Assembly: GCA_013200995.1 (NCBI GenBank)
Contig: CP053688.1
Coordinates: forward strand, 744,001-808,000
DNA: 64,000 bases
Direction of reading: 5' to 3'
Source: Arthrobacter citreus
GTDB taxonomy: Bacteria > Bacillota > Bacilli > Bacillales > Bacillaceae_G
The translations under genes and the position numbers were made by a program. The notes below the pieces were generated by a model. The model ran no database searches, had not been told where the DNA came from, and saw nothing but the letters and a program-made list of their open reading frames with translations. The first letter of the stretch is position 1; each line of letters starts with the position of its first letter. Positions 1 through 9,333 of the stretch are shown here, in pieces.

Positions 1-36
1 TTCCTAACCCATGCGATTCAAAATTTTTGTGCAAAA

Positions 37-855
37 GTGGCATCACAAAAAATGAATGATGTGAAACGTCAATATGAAGCTAGTACACATTTGCAAGTAC
101 GAATTGATACACATATATTGTACGAAGAAAAACGGGTCGATTTAGATGAATGGGTTATTAAGCTATTAAATTTAACAAAAGATGAAAAGATACTAGACAT
201 TGGATGTGCGACTGGGGCATTCCTTTCGCTACTACAAACAAAAGGTCATAGAGGAGTACTTACCGGACTTGATCAGTCATCAAAAATGATTGAAGAAGCA
301 ACTAAGAACTCTAAAAAAAAGAATTTAACTATTGAATGGATTATTGGTGATGCAAGAAAACTTCCTTTTTTAGGAAATTCATATGATTGGCTAGTAGCAA
401 GACATATGCTTTATCATGTCCCAAATCTTCAAGAAACAATAGAAGGTTTTAAACGAGTTATTAAACCAAACGGAGGACTAATTACTACTACAAATTCTCG
501 TGATTCATTACCAAAAATTAGGGAGCTTTGTAATGACATGCTATTTGAATTTGGTTTCCCTGAAAGAGTTTCGCCTACTGCTCCATTTTGTATAGAGAAT
601 GCAAAAGAACTGTTAAACTCAACTTTTGATCGAGTAGACGAAACAGTGATTTCTAATTCATTAATTTTTGAACAACCAGAGCCAATCATGAATTATGTAG
701 TCAGCATGTTTCCGTCATTAAATATACCACAAGATACTGGCTTATACACTGATATGAAAAAATGGTTGAAAGTTGAAGTTGAGAATAGATTAGCAAGTAA
801 TGGAAGAGTATGGCGTGATCCTAAGGATGTAGGGTTCTATTTATGTAGAAAATAA
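37..855 (+). CDS. SAM-dependent class I methyltransferase
   Basis: Predicted cytosolic class I methyltransferase. The SAM-binding glycine motif LDIGCATGAF is seen near residues 52-61, followed by an acidic strand end (LDQSSKM) and a GDARKLPF motif typical of this fold. The substrate cannot be inferred. The start is uncertain: the frame is open to the left edge of the window, GTG at 37 lacks a clear ribosome binding site, and ATG at 52 is an alternative, so the gene may begin outside the window. It is followed after about 85 bases by a HAD phosphatase on the same strand. Family assignment is firm, role unknown. Confidence 0.8.
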   Translation: MASQKMNDVKRQYEASTHLQVRIDTHILYEEKRVDLDEWVIKLLNLTKDEKILDIGCATGAFLSLLQTKGHRGVLTGLDQSSKMIEEATKNSKKKNLTIEWIIGDARKLPFLGNSYDWLVARHMLYHVPNLQETIEGFKRVIKPNGGLITTTNSRDSLPKIRELCNDMLFEFGFPERVSPTAPFCIENAKELLNSTFDRVDETVISNSLIFEQPEPIMNYVVSMFPSLNIPQDTGLYTDMKKWLKVEVENRLASNGRVWRDPKDVGFYLCRK

Positions 856-941
856 GATGTGAAATAATCTATTAGAATTAAAGTTTTCCAAAAATTATTA
901 TGGTAATATTAGTAGAGTTCTAATAGGAAGGACAGGTTATT

Positions 942-1607
942 ATGGACAAATACAAGATAATATTATTTGATTTAGATGGAACACTTTCAGATCCAAAAGT
1001 AGGTATTACGAAATCAGTTCAATATGCATTAGAGAAAATGGAAATAATTGAACCTGATCTTGATAAGCTTGAATGCTTTATAGGACCACCTTTACAAGAA
1101 TCGTTTGCCGAATATTACAATTTTGATCAACCAAAGATTCAAAAAGCAATCGAGTTTTATAGAGAGAGATTCACGGAAAAAGGGATGTTTGAGAATGAAT
1201 TATACTCAAATATTTCTTCGTTATTAAAATCCCTAAAAGACCATCAATATATTTTAGTTGTCGCAACATCTAAACCAACAGTTTTTTCTGAAAAAATACT
1301 AAACTACTTTAAGATTGATCAGTATTTTGACTTTATTGTTGGAAGTAATCTTGACGGAACTAGATCATCAAAAACTGAAATTATCCAATACATAATTGAT
1401 CAATACGACGAGTTCGATTTGGATAATTTTATTATGATTGGTGACAGAAAACACGATATCATAGGAGCAAATAATACTGGTATTGATTCGATAGGAGTTA
1501 CTTATGGATATGGATCAGTTGAAGAACTGAATAAAGCTAACTCAACAAATATTGTAAAAAATGTAGATGAACTAAAGGAATTATTGCTAGGGAAATTAGT
1601 TAAGTAA
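942..1607 (+). CDS. HAD-superfamily phosphatase (phosphoglycolate phosphatase-like)
   Basis: A 221-residue haloacid dehalogenase hydrolase. Motif I FDLDGT lies near residues 9-14 and carries the nucleophilic and acid/base aspartates. Motif II is in VATSKP, and the C-terminal metal-binding motif is GDRKHD near residue 167. The helical cap sits between motifs I and II, as in Gph/PpaX-type phosphoglycolate or pyrophosphate phosphatases. The ribosome binding site AGGAAGGACAGG precedes the ATG. The exact substrate is not visible in the sequence. A hairpin with a T-run follows about 65 bases downstream. Confidence 0.85.
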   Translation: MDKYKIILFDLDGTLSDPKVGITKSVQYALEKMEIIEPDLDKLECFIGPPLQESFAEYYNFDQPKIQKAIEFYRERFTEKGMFENELYSNISSLLKSLKDHQYILVVATSKPTVFSEKILNYFKIDQYFDFIVGSNLDGTRSSKTEIIQYIIDQYDEFDLDNFIMIGDRKHDIIGANNTGIDSIGVTYGYGSVEELNKANSTNIVKNVDELKELLLGKLVK

Positions 1608-1670
1608 ATAAAGTTCATACTAGTAGATCAAATTAAAGTTTAAATTAATCATTGTATAAGTAAACACCAA

Positions 1671-1696
1671 TGGGCTGCTTCGGTAGTCTTTTTTTT
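1671..1696 (+). terminator. rho-independent terminator
   Basis: The stem GGCTGC/GTAGTC closes on a TTCG tetraloop and is followed by eight T residues. It is positioned to end the HAD transcript. The hairpin is nearly the same as the central hairpin of several CBR copies further right (for example at 45.7 kb), so it may be the remains of an old copy. Confidence 0.75.
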
Positions 1697-1784
1697 GACT
1701 AAAAACGAGTTTTATATGAATAAAGGAAATTTATGTAAATTATTGAATAGTATAATATATACCTTTTAAGTGGAGGAACTATGT

Positions 1785-1910
1785 ATGATAAGCAGTTTAA
1801 GTTCAAATGATTGGATGTCTGGAACTACCGCATTGGTTACATTGATTTCTTTAGGAGTTGCAGCATTTATTCTATTCAAACATAGAAATAATAAAAAAAC
1901 TGACAATTAA
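1785..1910 (+). CDS. small membrane protein, 41 aa
   Basis: A short ORF starting ATG with an excellent ribosome binding site (GTGGAGGAAC). The product has a polar N-terminus, one hydrophobic segment (TALVTLISLGVAAFILF) and a basic tail with several lysines, which predicts a single membrane span with the tail in the cytosol. A TATAAT-like box lies about 35 bases upstream and a strong terminator about 40 bases downstream, so it looks like an independent transcription unit. No family recognised. Confidence 0.6.
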   Translation: MISSLSSNDWMSGTTALVTLISLGVAAFILFKHRNNKKTDN

Positions 1911-1947
1911 AATCAACCTGATTTAAATCTGCTGATAGTTGAGCTGC

Positions 1948-1976
1948 AAAATCGACTTTATGGTCGATTTTTTTTA
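1948..1976 (+). terminator. terminator, CBR-like hairpin
   Basis: The stem AAATCGAC/GTCGATTT is followed by a T-run. With the preceding CTGATAGTTGAGCTG it resembles the central part of the CBR repeat (GATCGGCTG...GTCGATTTTTT), so it is probably a degenerate copy lying outside the main array. It terminates the 41-aa gene. Confidence 0.7.
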
Positions 1977-2053
1977 TTTCGATTAACGGTGCACTTTTGA
2001 TAGAAGGATTGAAAGGGAGTATATAGAAATAAGAATAAAAAGGAAGAGATTAG

Positions 2054-2872
2054 GTGGATTTTTTGAGTAAAATTATTAGTTATTACAATAAATTTGATGA
2101 GTGGGGAAGGCTTGAACGTGAACCAGTTGAATTCCAAGTTAATTGTCACTTTATAAAAAAATATTTACCAAAAACAGGATGCATACTTGATAATGGCGCA
2201 GGACCAGGAAAATATTCAATGGAGCTTGCTAAAGATGGTTATCGAGTAACCTTAACGGATTTAACACCGAGACTAGTTGAAATTGCTAAAAATAAAGCTC
2301 TAGAGTTTCAACTAGATGGACAATTTGATGGATTTTATGCTGCTGATGCAAGAGAACTAGGTCTGCTCAGTGATGAGCAGTTTGATGCATCATTAATGCT
2401 TGGTCCGATGTACCATTTACAAGAAGAAAAAGATCGTTTTCAAGCTGTGAAAGAGTTAAATAGAGTGACAAAAAAGAATGGACTTGTTTTTGTCGCTTTT
2501 ATGCCGAGAATCAGACATGTATTTTCTTCACTTTTAGCTCCAAATAACTGGAGGCCAAACGATAATTTGGATACTATTCTCGAGTTTTCTAAATCTGGTT
2601 GCTTTAATCATGCAGATGAGGGACGTTTTACTGGAGCATATTATTTTAATATTGAAGACATCAATCCTTTTATGGAACAACAAGGTTTTGAAAATTTAGA
2701 ATTAATAGGGTCAAATGTTGGAACTATTTTAAACGATGAAAGTTGGAATTACTGGAGAAATAGAGGCGAATCTGAGGTAGAAAAAATTATTAGTTTACTT
2801 ATAGAAAAAGCATCAGATCCGTATATTCTTGGGACTTCCTCTCACCTTCTTTATATTGGTAAGAAAAAATAA
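2054..2872 (+). CDS. SAM-dependent class I methyltransferase
   Basis: A second methyltransferase of about 270 residues, not closely similar to the one at 37-855. The SAM motif is LDNGAGPGKYS near residues 45-55, with DLTPRLV at the end of the second strand and DARELG near residue 96. LMLGPMYHL occupies the post-II motif. Start choice is open: GTG at 2054 or TTG at 2063; the AGGTGG just upstream of the TTG favours the latter. Substrate unknown. Confidence 0.8.
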   Translation: MDFLSKIISYYNKFDEWGRLEREPVEFQVNCHFIKKYLPKTGCILDNGAGPGKYSMELAKDGYRVTLTDLTPRLVEIAKNKALEFQLDGQFDGFYAADARELGLLSDEQFDASLMLGPMYHLQEEKDRFQAVKELNRVTKKNGLVFVAFMPRIRHVFSSLLAPNNWRPNDNLDTILEFSKSGCFNHADEGRFTGAYYFNIEDINPFMEQQGFENLELIGSNVGTILNDESWNYWRNRGESEVEKIISLLIEKASDPYILGTSSHLLYIGKKK

Positions 2873-3129
2873 AACAATCTTATGCGACTAATGTTTTGGG
2901 TGAATTGTATTTATATCGGATAAAAATTTATTAATCTCTGAATATCGCATTCTGACTCTATGGATTTTTATATCCGAGTAATTACTTATAGATGAAAAGA
3001 GTTTTATTTGTAACAGATTAAAAGTAATTATCAGAAAAATGTAAATATAGTGTATAATTTTAGAAAGGAATAATTTTACAATTATAGAAAGTATTAACTT
3101 TAATAGTAAAGAAAGATAGGAGTCTAACA
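2873..3129. other. intergenic region with a CBR-end relic and a promoter-like box
   Basis: No gene is supported here. At 2879-2893 the sequence CTTATGCGACTAATG resembles the left end of a CBR and may be a relic. A TATAAT box lies near 3052, upstream of the MoxR operon. Confidence 0.35.
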
Positions 3130-4056
3130 ATGTCAATTAATAACATTAAACAAAACATCTCAAACGTACTAATTGGACAAGAAGAAGCAATTGATTTACT
3201 AATGATTGGTTTGATTGCCAATGGTCATATATTGCTAGAAGACGTTCCTGGTACTGGTAAAACGACTCTTGCCAAAAGTTTAGCGAAATCAATTAATGCT
3301 GATTTTAAACGAATTCAGTTTACAGCGGATACACTTCCAGGTGATGTAACAGGTCTTGAATATTTTGATCTTAAAGAATCAGATTTTAAAACAAGAAAAG
3401 GTCCGATTTTTTCAAACATAGTTTTAGTGGATGAAATCAATCGTGCTGCACCACGAACGCAATCTGCTCTTCTTGAAGTAATGGAAGAAAGGACGGTTAC
3501 TATTGCTGGTCAAACACATAAATTACCATCACCTTTCCTGGTCCTTGCTACTCAAAATCCATTAGACTCAGCAGGTACATTCCCACTTCCTGATGCACAA
3601 CTTGATCGTTTTTTACTGACGATTCGTCAAGGATATCCTACTTTACAGCAAGAAAAGGAAATGATTTTACGATTTAAAGAGAGTAATCCGATAATTGATT
3701 TACAAAATGTTATTACATGTGAAGAAATTATCACCTATCAAGAAGAATCCAAAAAAGTATCAATCCATGATGAAGTGCTTGATTACTTACTTCAGATTAT
3801 AAATGAATCGAGAAACCACGAACAAATCGAGATTGGCGTTAGTCCACGTGGCACACTTGCCTTTACGAGAGCAATTCAAGCAAGAGCCATTTTACATGGG
3901 CGAGATTATTGCACACCAGAAGATGTACGAATGCTTGCAATACCAGTGTGCAGTCACCGATTAATATTAACTATTGAAGGAGAAATGAAAACAACGAAGC
4001 AACGCATCATAGCTGAAATTTTGGAATCTGTATTCGCTCCAGTTGAACAAGTATGA
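3130..4056 (+). CDS. MoxR-family AAA ATPase
   Basis: A 308-residue MoxR-type AAA+ ATPase. Walker A is GTGKTT (residues 41-46), Walker B is VLVDEINRA (about 98-106), and sensor 1 is in LATQNP. The AAA lid domain follows at the C-terminus. MoxR proteins act as chaperone-like ATPases together with DUF58 proteins. The gene overlaps the next gene by four bases (ATGA), so translation is probably coupled, and a DUF4129 gene closes the operon. The start ATG follows AAGATAGGAG. Confidence 0.92.
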   Translation: MSINNIKQNISNVLIGQEEAIDLLMIGLIANGHILLEDVPGTGKTTLAKSLAKSINADFKRIQFTADTLPGDVTGLEYFDLKESDFKTRKGPIFSNIVLVDEINRAAPRTQSALLEVMEERTVTIAGQTHKLPSPFLVLATQNPLDSAGTFPLPDAQLDRFLLTIRQGYPTLQQEKEMILRFKESNPIIDLQNVITCEEIITYQEESKKVSIHDEVLDYLLQIINESRNHEQIEIGVSPRGTLAFTRAIQARAILHGRDYCTPEDVRMLAIPVCSHRLILTIEGEMKTTKQRIIAEILESVFAPVEQV

Positions 4057-5150
4057 AAAAGAGTTATTACTATCATTTTTTTGCACAACCAATCACGATT
4101 GTTTTCTCTGTTTGTTTAACGACTTTATTTTCAATTTTTAGTCATACGGTTTATTATCTTGCAATTTGTTTTGTTCATTTAATTCTAGTTTTTTATGCAC
4201 GTTACTACGCAAGAAAATGTGTTTTGAACTGGGAAGTGAAACTAAAGCAAGATCATCTATTTACTGATGAACAAACAGATTGTTTCATTACATTTCAGAA
4301 TCTTTCATTCCGCACGATTTATGAGATTTCTTTTCAGTTTGCATCTGATGAAGCTTTACAATGGGAACATGAATCGTTTGTTCAAAATAAGTTCAAAACG
4401 AATCATTATGTAATTCCTTTTTCTATGAAAGGTAGAGAAAACAAGACATTTGCATTCAAAACACGTGCGTTGAAAAGAGGAAAGTTCAACTGGCAAGATG
4501 CAAATTTAGTTGTGAAAGATCCATTGCGTCTTGTTACCATACATTTTTCGAATCAACAAACACCTATTTTTCATGTATACCCCAATATGAGAAAAGTACA
4601 TATACCAGAGAACAAGGAATTCCAGGGGCAGCGAAAAGCGTTAGTTTCACCACTTTATGATGAAACAAAACTAATTGGTATGAAACGATATGAGAGTGAG
4701 GACTTTCGTTCGATTCACTGGGGTGCAACCGCAAAAAGTGGAGAATTAATGGCGAAAAAATACGATTTTACTCAAAGCGATCGATACGCTATTTTTGTTA
4801 ATTTAGCAGATCAAAAAGGTTTTTCATTTCATCATAAAAGTGACGAACTCATTGAACTAGCAATTGGGACATGTAAACAATTGATTCAGCAAAATTGTTC
4901 TTTTGAAATATGGATTAACCGTGAAACTCCAAAAGGGTTAACCCATTTACCAACAGGTAAAAACAGAAAACAACTGCAAGCAGCATTAAATTTGTTCTCG
5001 TATATTAATAATGGTGACTCTCCAATTTCTTCTGATGCTTTTTATCGTTGCGGCTTTCGGAATAAGATACTTGATGCTACTCCAATTGTCATTGGAATTC
5101 CGCCAAGAGAATTGTCACGTAAAAATCATTGGATTCAAATAACAGGGTAG
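4053..5150 (+). CDS. DUF58 domain protein (YeaD-like)
   Basis: A 365-residue protein with two N-terminal membrane spans (about residues 12-50), an immunoglobulin-like middle region, and the DUF58 signature (RYESEDFRSIHWGATAKSGELMAKKY, residues about 211-236 spanned) typical of partners of MoxR ATPases. It starts inside the MoxR stop codon and is followed after 12 bases by the DUF4129 gene. In related Bacillus operons this protein precedes a transglutaminase-like membrane protein, which is missing here. Role unproven; probably an envelope-linked complex. Confidence 0.88.
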   Translation: MKKSYYYHFFAQPITIVFSVCLTTLFSIFSHTVYYLAICFVHLILVFYARYYARKCVLNWEVKLKQDHLFTDEQTDCFITFQNLSFRTIYEISFQFASDEALQWEHESFVQNKFKTNHYVIPFSMKGRENKTFAFKTRALKRGKFNWQDANLVVKDPLRLVTIHFSNQQTPIFHVYPNMRKVHIPENKEFQGQRKALVSPLYDETKLIGMKRYESEDFRSIHWGATAKSGELMAKKYDFTQSDRYAIFVNLADQKGFSFHHKSDELIELAIGTCKQLIQQNCSFEIWINRETPKGLTHLPTGKNRKQLQAALNLFSYINNGDSPISSDAFYRCGFRNKILDATPIVIGIPPRELSRKNHWIQITG

Positions 5151-5162
5151 GAGGGAGAAGAA

Positions 5163-5861
5163 TTGGATTATTTCAAACGTTTGAGTCGAATGCTAGTGAT
5201 TGCCATTACTCTTTCTCTCTTACTGTCAGTTTCTATTCTAATGACACAACAAATGATAAGATCATCACTCTCACATAATAACACTTCTAATCATTCCATA
5301 TCAGCTCTTTCTCTTTTTTATAACTCTGATAACGGGAAAGAAGGCAATGGAGAAAAGCTATTTTCTTGGAAAGGAGACGATAAAACAGAGATAGGAAACA
5401 AAAAACCAGTTAAGGGAGAGAAAATACCAGAAATCAATTCAAAAAGCAAAATGCATTCTGGTAATGTTGAGAAAGAAATGAATTGGATAATTCTTGGGAT
5501 GATCACTTTAATTCTAGCAATTATTGCTTTCTTTTTTTTAAAGAAAAGAGAGAATAGGAGGTTGCAAGAAATTTCATTAGGTGTTTCCTTGCAATCAACA
5601 AAGGATACGAAACCTAATAAATATAACGAACCTATCAATGAAAAAATTCATATACCGACAGAGGAAATAAGGGTGTTGTTAATACAATGGGAAAAACAAT
5701 TACCTAAAATACAGCAAAGACGTACATACGAAACAATACAACAATGGTTTGAACGGATTGATAAAAAACAAGATTTTGTTCCGCTTTACGAGAAAGTACG
5801 ATATGGGAATAAAACACTTTTGATGGTAGAAATTGAGCTTATACGAAAGTTACTTAATTAA
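5163..5861 (+). CDS. DUF4129-like membrane protein
   Basis: A 232-residue protein beginning at TTG with a strong GGAGGGAG ribosome binding site eight bases upstream. It has one membrane span near residues 10-28, a polar lysine-rich stretch of about 70 residues, a second span near 107-126, and a soluble C-terminal part containing a YETIQQWFERI motif as in DUF4129 domains. In TgpA-type proteins this domain is fused behind a transglutaminase; here it stands alone. Third gene of the MoxR-DUF58 operon. Confidence 0.7.
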   Translation: MDYFKRLSRMLVIAITLSLLLSVSILMTQQMIRSSLSHNNTSNHSISALSLFYNSDNGKEGNGEKLFSWKGDDKTEIGNKKPVKGEKIPEINSKSKMHSGNVEKEMNWIILGMITLILAIIAFFFLKKRENRRLQEISLGVSLQSTKDTKPNKYNEPINEKIHIPTEEIRVLLIQWEKQLPKIQQRRTYETIQQWFERIDKKQDFVPLYEKVRYGNKTLLMVEIELIRKLLN

Positions 5862-6042
5862 TAAAAGTAAATGAACCATACATTCAAACACTAGATTTAA
5901 AGAATTTAACAACATATTAACCTCTTAATTTAAGTCATTCAAATTTCAAAAATTAATAAATAGACTTAAATCATGAAAACGCTTTTAAGTACATATATTA
6001 TTTTAATTAAAGCAGCTATCATTAAAAATAGAGGTGGGTTGG

Positions 6043-6390
6043 ATGTACTTTATTAGCCTTGAACATGAAAAAAATTATGGTATTTTGATGAACTATTTTA
6101 AAAATGAACATCAAGATTATTTAAGGGCTTGCTATGTAGCTGCTATTCCTAAAATTTTTAATCGTATCGATTTTTCTGAGCACTTAAATGGTCCTTTTGA
6201 TTGGTATTTTAAAAAAGAAAATTCAAAAATAGTTTATTCTTTAAACGATGGCGAGGGGACAAATTATTTAGTTGATCTAGGACTTCATTTCTGGTCAGGT
6301 GACAATCCTTTTAACTTAAATAACGCTTTATTTGCCTGGCGGAATAATGGTGAATATTTTAAAGTATTAGAACAAATTTGTACTATATAA
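6043..6390 (+). CDS. DUF2538-like protein
   Basis: A 115-residue soluble protein. ATG at 6043 is chosen because GAGGTGGG lies five bases upstream. The N-terminal pattern (SLEHEKNYGILMNYF, then RACYVAAIP) and the end (VDLGLHFW) resemble DUF2538-type proteins of Staphylococcus and Bacillus whose function is unknown; this is from memory of the family, not a search. It is a single-gene unit with its own terminator. Confidence 0.6.
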   Translation: MYFISLEHEKNYGILMNYFKNEHQDYLRACYVAAIPKIFNRIDFSEHLNGPFDWYFKKENSKIVYSLNDGEGTNYLVDLGLHFWSGDNPFNLNNALFAWRNNGEYFKVLEQICTI

Positions 6391-6394
6391 ATAG

Positions 6395-6424
6395 TAATGA
6401 CCCTTTATTAATAGGGTCATTTTT
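6395..6424 (+). terminator. rho-independent terminator
   Basis: Stem AATGACCCT/AGGGTCATT with a seven-base loop followed by TTTTTT, directly behind the DUF2538-like gene. Confidence 0.88.
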
Positions 6425-6551
6425 TATTTTAGGTAGAAGTTGTACTTATAAAAGTTCAACTTTATTTCAAGTTTCGTAGGAAACTATTAGATTAGTAAGA
6501 TCATCAGGTGGAATTTTTTAAGGATAAATATTTCTATTTTAAAAAAATGAG

Positions 6552-6968
6552 GTGCTGATCATTTCAAATCGAAAACATTCTTTATCCGCTGGAGCTGTTG
6601 TATTAAATGAAGAAGGCAAAATCTTACTTATTAGTGGCCCTCGCAGGGGATGGGAGTTTCCTGGAGGAGTAATTGAAATTGGTGAGACGATTTCTGATGG
6701 GATTATTAGAGAAGTAAAAGAAGAAACTGGGATTGATATTGAACTAATCAAGTTTTGTGGAATTTATCATAACTTAAACTCTAGTGTTTGTGCTACATGT
6801 TGGCTAGGAAAATCTATAGGTGGAGAATTGCAAACTAGTAGTGAAAGTTTAGATGTAGGTTTCTTTTCAATTGAAGAGGCAATGAGTTTAATAACATGGT
6901 CAAATTTTAAAGAACGAATTTTAAAAATATTGAATGAAGAAGAGCACCCTTTCTATGTGTCTTTTTAA
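6552..6968 (+). CDS. NUDIX hydrolase
   Basis: A protein of about 138 residues with a complete Nudix box: GGVIEIGETISDG then REVKEETGI, giving the expected G-x5-E-x7-RE-x2-EE-x-G spacing for Mg-dependent hydrolysis of nucleoside diphosphate derivatives. SAGAVVLNEEGKILL at the N-terminus is the usual first strand pair. The start is weak: GTG at 6552 has no clear ribosome binding site, and the AGGTG at 6551-6555 would suit a start slightly further downstream, where only rare codons (ATT) occur. Substrate unknown. Confidence 0.85.
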   Translation: MLIISNRKHSLSAGAVVLNEEGKILLISGPRRGWEFPGGVIEIGETISDGIIREVKEETGIDIELIKFCGIYHNLNSSVCATCWLGKSIGGELQTSSESLDVGFFSIEEAMSLITWSNFKERILKILNEEEHPFYVSF

Positions 6969-7101
6969 AGAAAGTGACTAAGGTTAAATATTTATTTTGA
7001 AAACATCTAACATAATCACATTAGTATTTTAATTGAACAAGGAATTTATAAAAAAGTAAAGAATCTATTTAAAAGTAAAAACTTTAATAGGAGATTTTCT
7101 T

Positions 7102-7890
7102 GTGGAACCAATTAGATTAAAAGAAATTCCAAATGGCATTAGAAATATTGTTGGAGATATTATTGAAATAGAATTTCCACGACAAGGTCACACATCAAAC
7201 GTCGGTATTATAAAAACAACTGAGGGATACTACGTACTAAAAAGAACAAAAGGAGTACAGTATTCCTCTTTACTGAAAAAAGAAGTACAAGTACTAACTC
7301 AGTTATCTCATACTGAGTTGTCCATTCCAAAAGTATACAAATATATAGAAGATAAAAATGAAAATTATTTATGGACAATAATGGAGTATATTGAAGGTGA
7401 AACATTAAGAAGCTATTTATCTATCGAGAATACACAAATAAAAAGATACGAAGCAATCTATAATTTTGGTAAAACTTTATCAAAAATCCATTCCACAATT
7501 TGCCCAAATTCATTAATAAATAATAAATTGTGGCTAGATGATCAGTTAATTCAAGCCGAATATAATTTGAAAAATTACAAAGTAGATGGCACTTTTAAGC
7601 TGTTAAATAGATTAAAAGAAAATAAGCCTAGGACAGTTAATCAGACGTTAATTCATGGAGATTTTACGATTGATAATGTATTAGTCAAGAATGGAGAAAT
7701 CACAGGTATTATTGATTGGGGCGGAGGGGCCTACGGAGACCCGAGGTATGATGTTTCATTAGCAATACGTCCTAAACCAAATATTTTTGAGAATAAAGCT
7801 GAAGTCACAATCTTCTTTGAAGGTTATGGAAGTAGATTGATTAGTGATGAGGAATATCAATATTTTGTTGGTATTTACGAGTTCTTTTAA
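7102..7890 (+). CDS. APH-family phosphotransferase
   Basis: A 262-residue kinase of the aminoglycoside phosphotransferase/choline kinase fold. The catalytic motif HGDFTIDNVL and the metal-binding motif IIDWGGGAYGDPRYD are intact. The start is GTG with AATAGGAG upstream. The C-terminus may be truncated: after the TAA the same frame has two more stops and then opens again for 25 codons (7912-7989) that read like a helical protein tail ending KWQYK. Substrate (antibiotic, sugar or other) cannot be deduced. Confidence 0.8.
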   Translation: MEPIRLKEIPNGIRNIVGDIIEIEFPRQGHTSNVGIIKTTEGYYVLKRTKGVQYSSLLKKEVQVLTQLSHTELSIPKVYKYIEDKNENYLWTIMEYIEGETLRSYLSIENTQIKRYEAIYNFGKTLSKIHSTICPNSLINNKLWLDDQLIQAEYNLKNYKVDGTFKLLNRLKENKPRTVNQTLIHGDFTIDNVLVKNGEITGIIDWGGGAYGDPRYDVSLAIRPKPNIFENKAEVTIFFEGYGSRLISDEEYQYFVGIYEFF

Positions 7891-8037
7891 TGATTTATTA
7901 TTTATTTCTAACACGAAAGTTATCAATTAGGTAAAGAAAAATTTATTAAAGAGTTAGTAGGAAGATCATTAAAGTGGCAATACAAATGACCTAGTTATTG
8001 AACGCATGCTTTAGTTAATCAAAATGAACGGAAATTA

Positions 8038-8120
8038 TAAAATCCCCAAAGTAGACTGTTAATCTATTTAATTAGATAAGCTTTATCGCATGTCTACTAT
8101 AAGGGGACAATATTAATTAA
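8038..8120. mobile_element. remnant of an IS3-family element end
   Basis: The segment contains AATCCCC, AAGTAGACTG and, at its right end, GTCTACTATAAGGGGACAATATTA. This closely matches the right end of the IS3-family element at 37843-39152 (GTCTACTATAAAGGG then ATAATATCA) including the AATCCCC found upstream of its orfA. No transposase is left, so it looks like a scar or a small derivative. Confidence 0.55.
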
Positions 8121-8151
8121 TAGTTTTTTAGTTCAAAAACAAACATGAAAA

Positions 8152-9333
8152 TTATTGTTTCCTAAGTCGAAGAAAATAAAACCATGTTCTAACAGTATTA
8201 ATACCAAAAAGTAGTGCAACAACTAAAAATAGAACCATATTTAAAATTATTCCTTTTGGATGAAAATAACTAAGATTATTTAGATCTTGAATAAATATGT
8301 AGATATACATAATAATTAACGGGATAGTCCAACTAGTATATGAGACTGCTACTTTTTTGGCGTGTTTTAAAAGGTGGATTTTATCACTGTAAATTCGCGG
8401 ACTTACTTCACCTTTTTGATATTCTCGTGACCAAATCGTCCACTTTTGTATAGATGAATAGGAAGTGAAAATATTTTTCCAGCCAGCTTCCTTGTGAATG
8501 TCAAAATAGCCTTCATTTGATATGTTTTGATAATCAGCACAATAACTCACCTTACGAGGTTCACCTTTAATAAAATAGAAAACGGTTCCTGTTTTTCCAA
8601 CTCGATAAAGATTAAACCCGAGTTCTTCCATATTAACTAGCCATTTTTCAAGTTGATCAGGAGCATACATCCATCCAAACTTTCTTTTTACAATCATTGA
8701 TCCCGAAAATTTTAACTGTTTTTCTTCTTTTTTAGTTAGTCTGTTTTCACTATATACTTCATTTGGAAGTTTTTCGTGTTTTTCCGAGAGCAATATTTTA
8801 TTCGTTTTTCTAATCTTAAATACTGAATAAATAGCAATTATAAAAAGCGCAATTGCAATTGCAAGACAAGTAAAAGTTATAATCCATAGAGGACTTTTTT
8901 CTACTACAACAGGTTCATCCTGAAATAATGCCACACCGAATATAGATAAATTCATCAATGCAATAAATAAGAAATAAATTAAGATGCCACTATATGTATA
9001 CATAATCATTTTATTACGTTTTATAATGCCTTCACGTACGGTGTAAGTTTTTAAATGTTCAATCGGTTTATCGTTAGAAATAAATTGCCATTTCCCGCAC
9101 TGTAAAACTTTTATCCAGCCTTCATCAGTTAATGATTTAGGTTGTGAAGAGGCTTCAATTTTATCATATACTACGCGGTATGTTTTTGTTTGGGATTCGA
9201 TCTTTTGAAAGTAAAAGTAACGTAACCATCTATTTACTTTTACTAAGATGTACCCTCTTTCTGCCATTGCTGAAAGCCATTCTTCTGTCTTTTTTACGTC
9301 ATAGCTCCAAAATGGTCTAAATACTCTTATCAT
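8152..9333 (-). CDS. DUF2812 membrane protein (duplicated domain)
   Basis: A 393-residue protein with two copies of the DUF2812 unit. The first starts at residue 1 (FRPFWSYDVKKTEEWLSAMAERGY). The second is near residue 215 (KFGWMYAPDQLEKWLVNMEELGF). Each is followed by a pair of membrane spans (about 107-130 and 150-172; about 325-345 and 355-378). DUF2812 genes are usually controlled by an adjacent PadR regulator, as here: the start codon overlaps the padR stop (ATGA). Function unknown. Confidence 0.85.
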   Translation of the reverse strand: MIRVFRPFWSYDVKKTEEWLSAMAERGYILVKVNRWLRYFYFQKIESQTKTYRVVYDKIEASSQPKSLTDEGWIKVLQCGKWQFISNDKPIEHLKTYTVREGIIKRNKMIMYTYSGILIYFLFIALMNLSIFGVALFQDEPVVVEKSPLWIITFTCLAIAIALFIIAIYSVFKIRKTNKILLSEKHEKLPNEVYSENRLTKKEEKQLKFSGSMIVKRKFGWMYAPDQLEKWLVNMEELGFNLYRVGKTGTVFYFIKGEPRKVSYCADYQNISNEGYFDIHKEAGWKNIFTSYSSIQKWTIWSREYQKGEVSPRIYSDKIHLLKHAKKVAVSYTSWTIPLIIMYIYIFIQDLNNLSYFHPKGIILNMVLFLVVALLFGINTVRTWFYFLRLRKQ

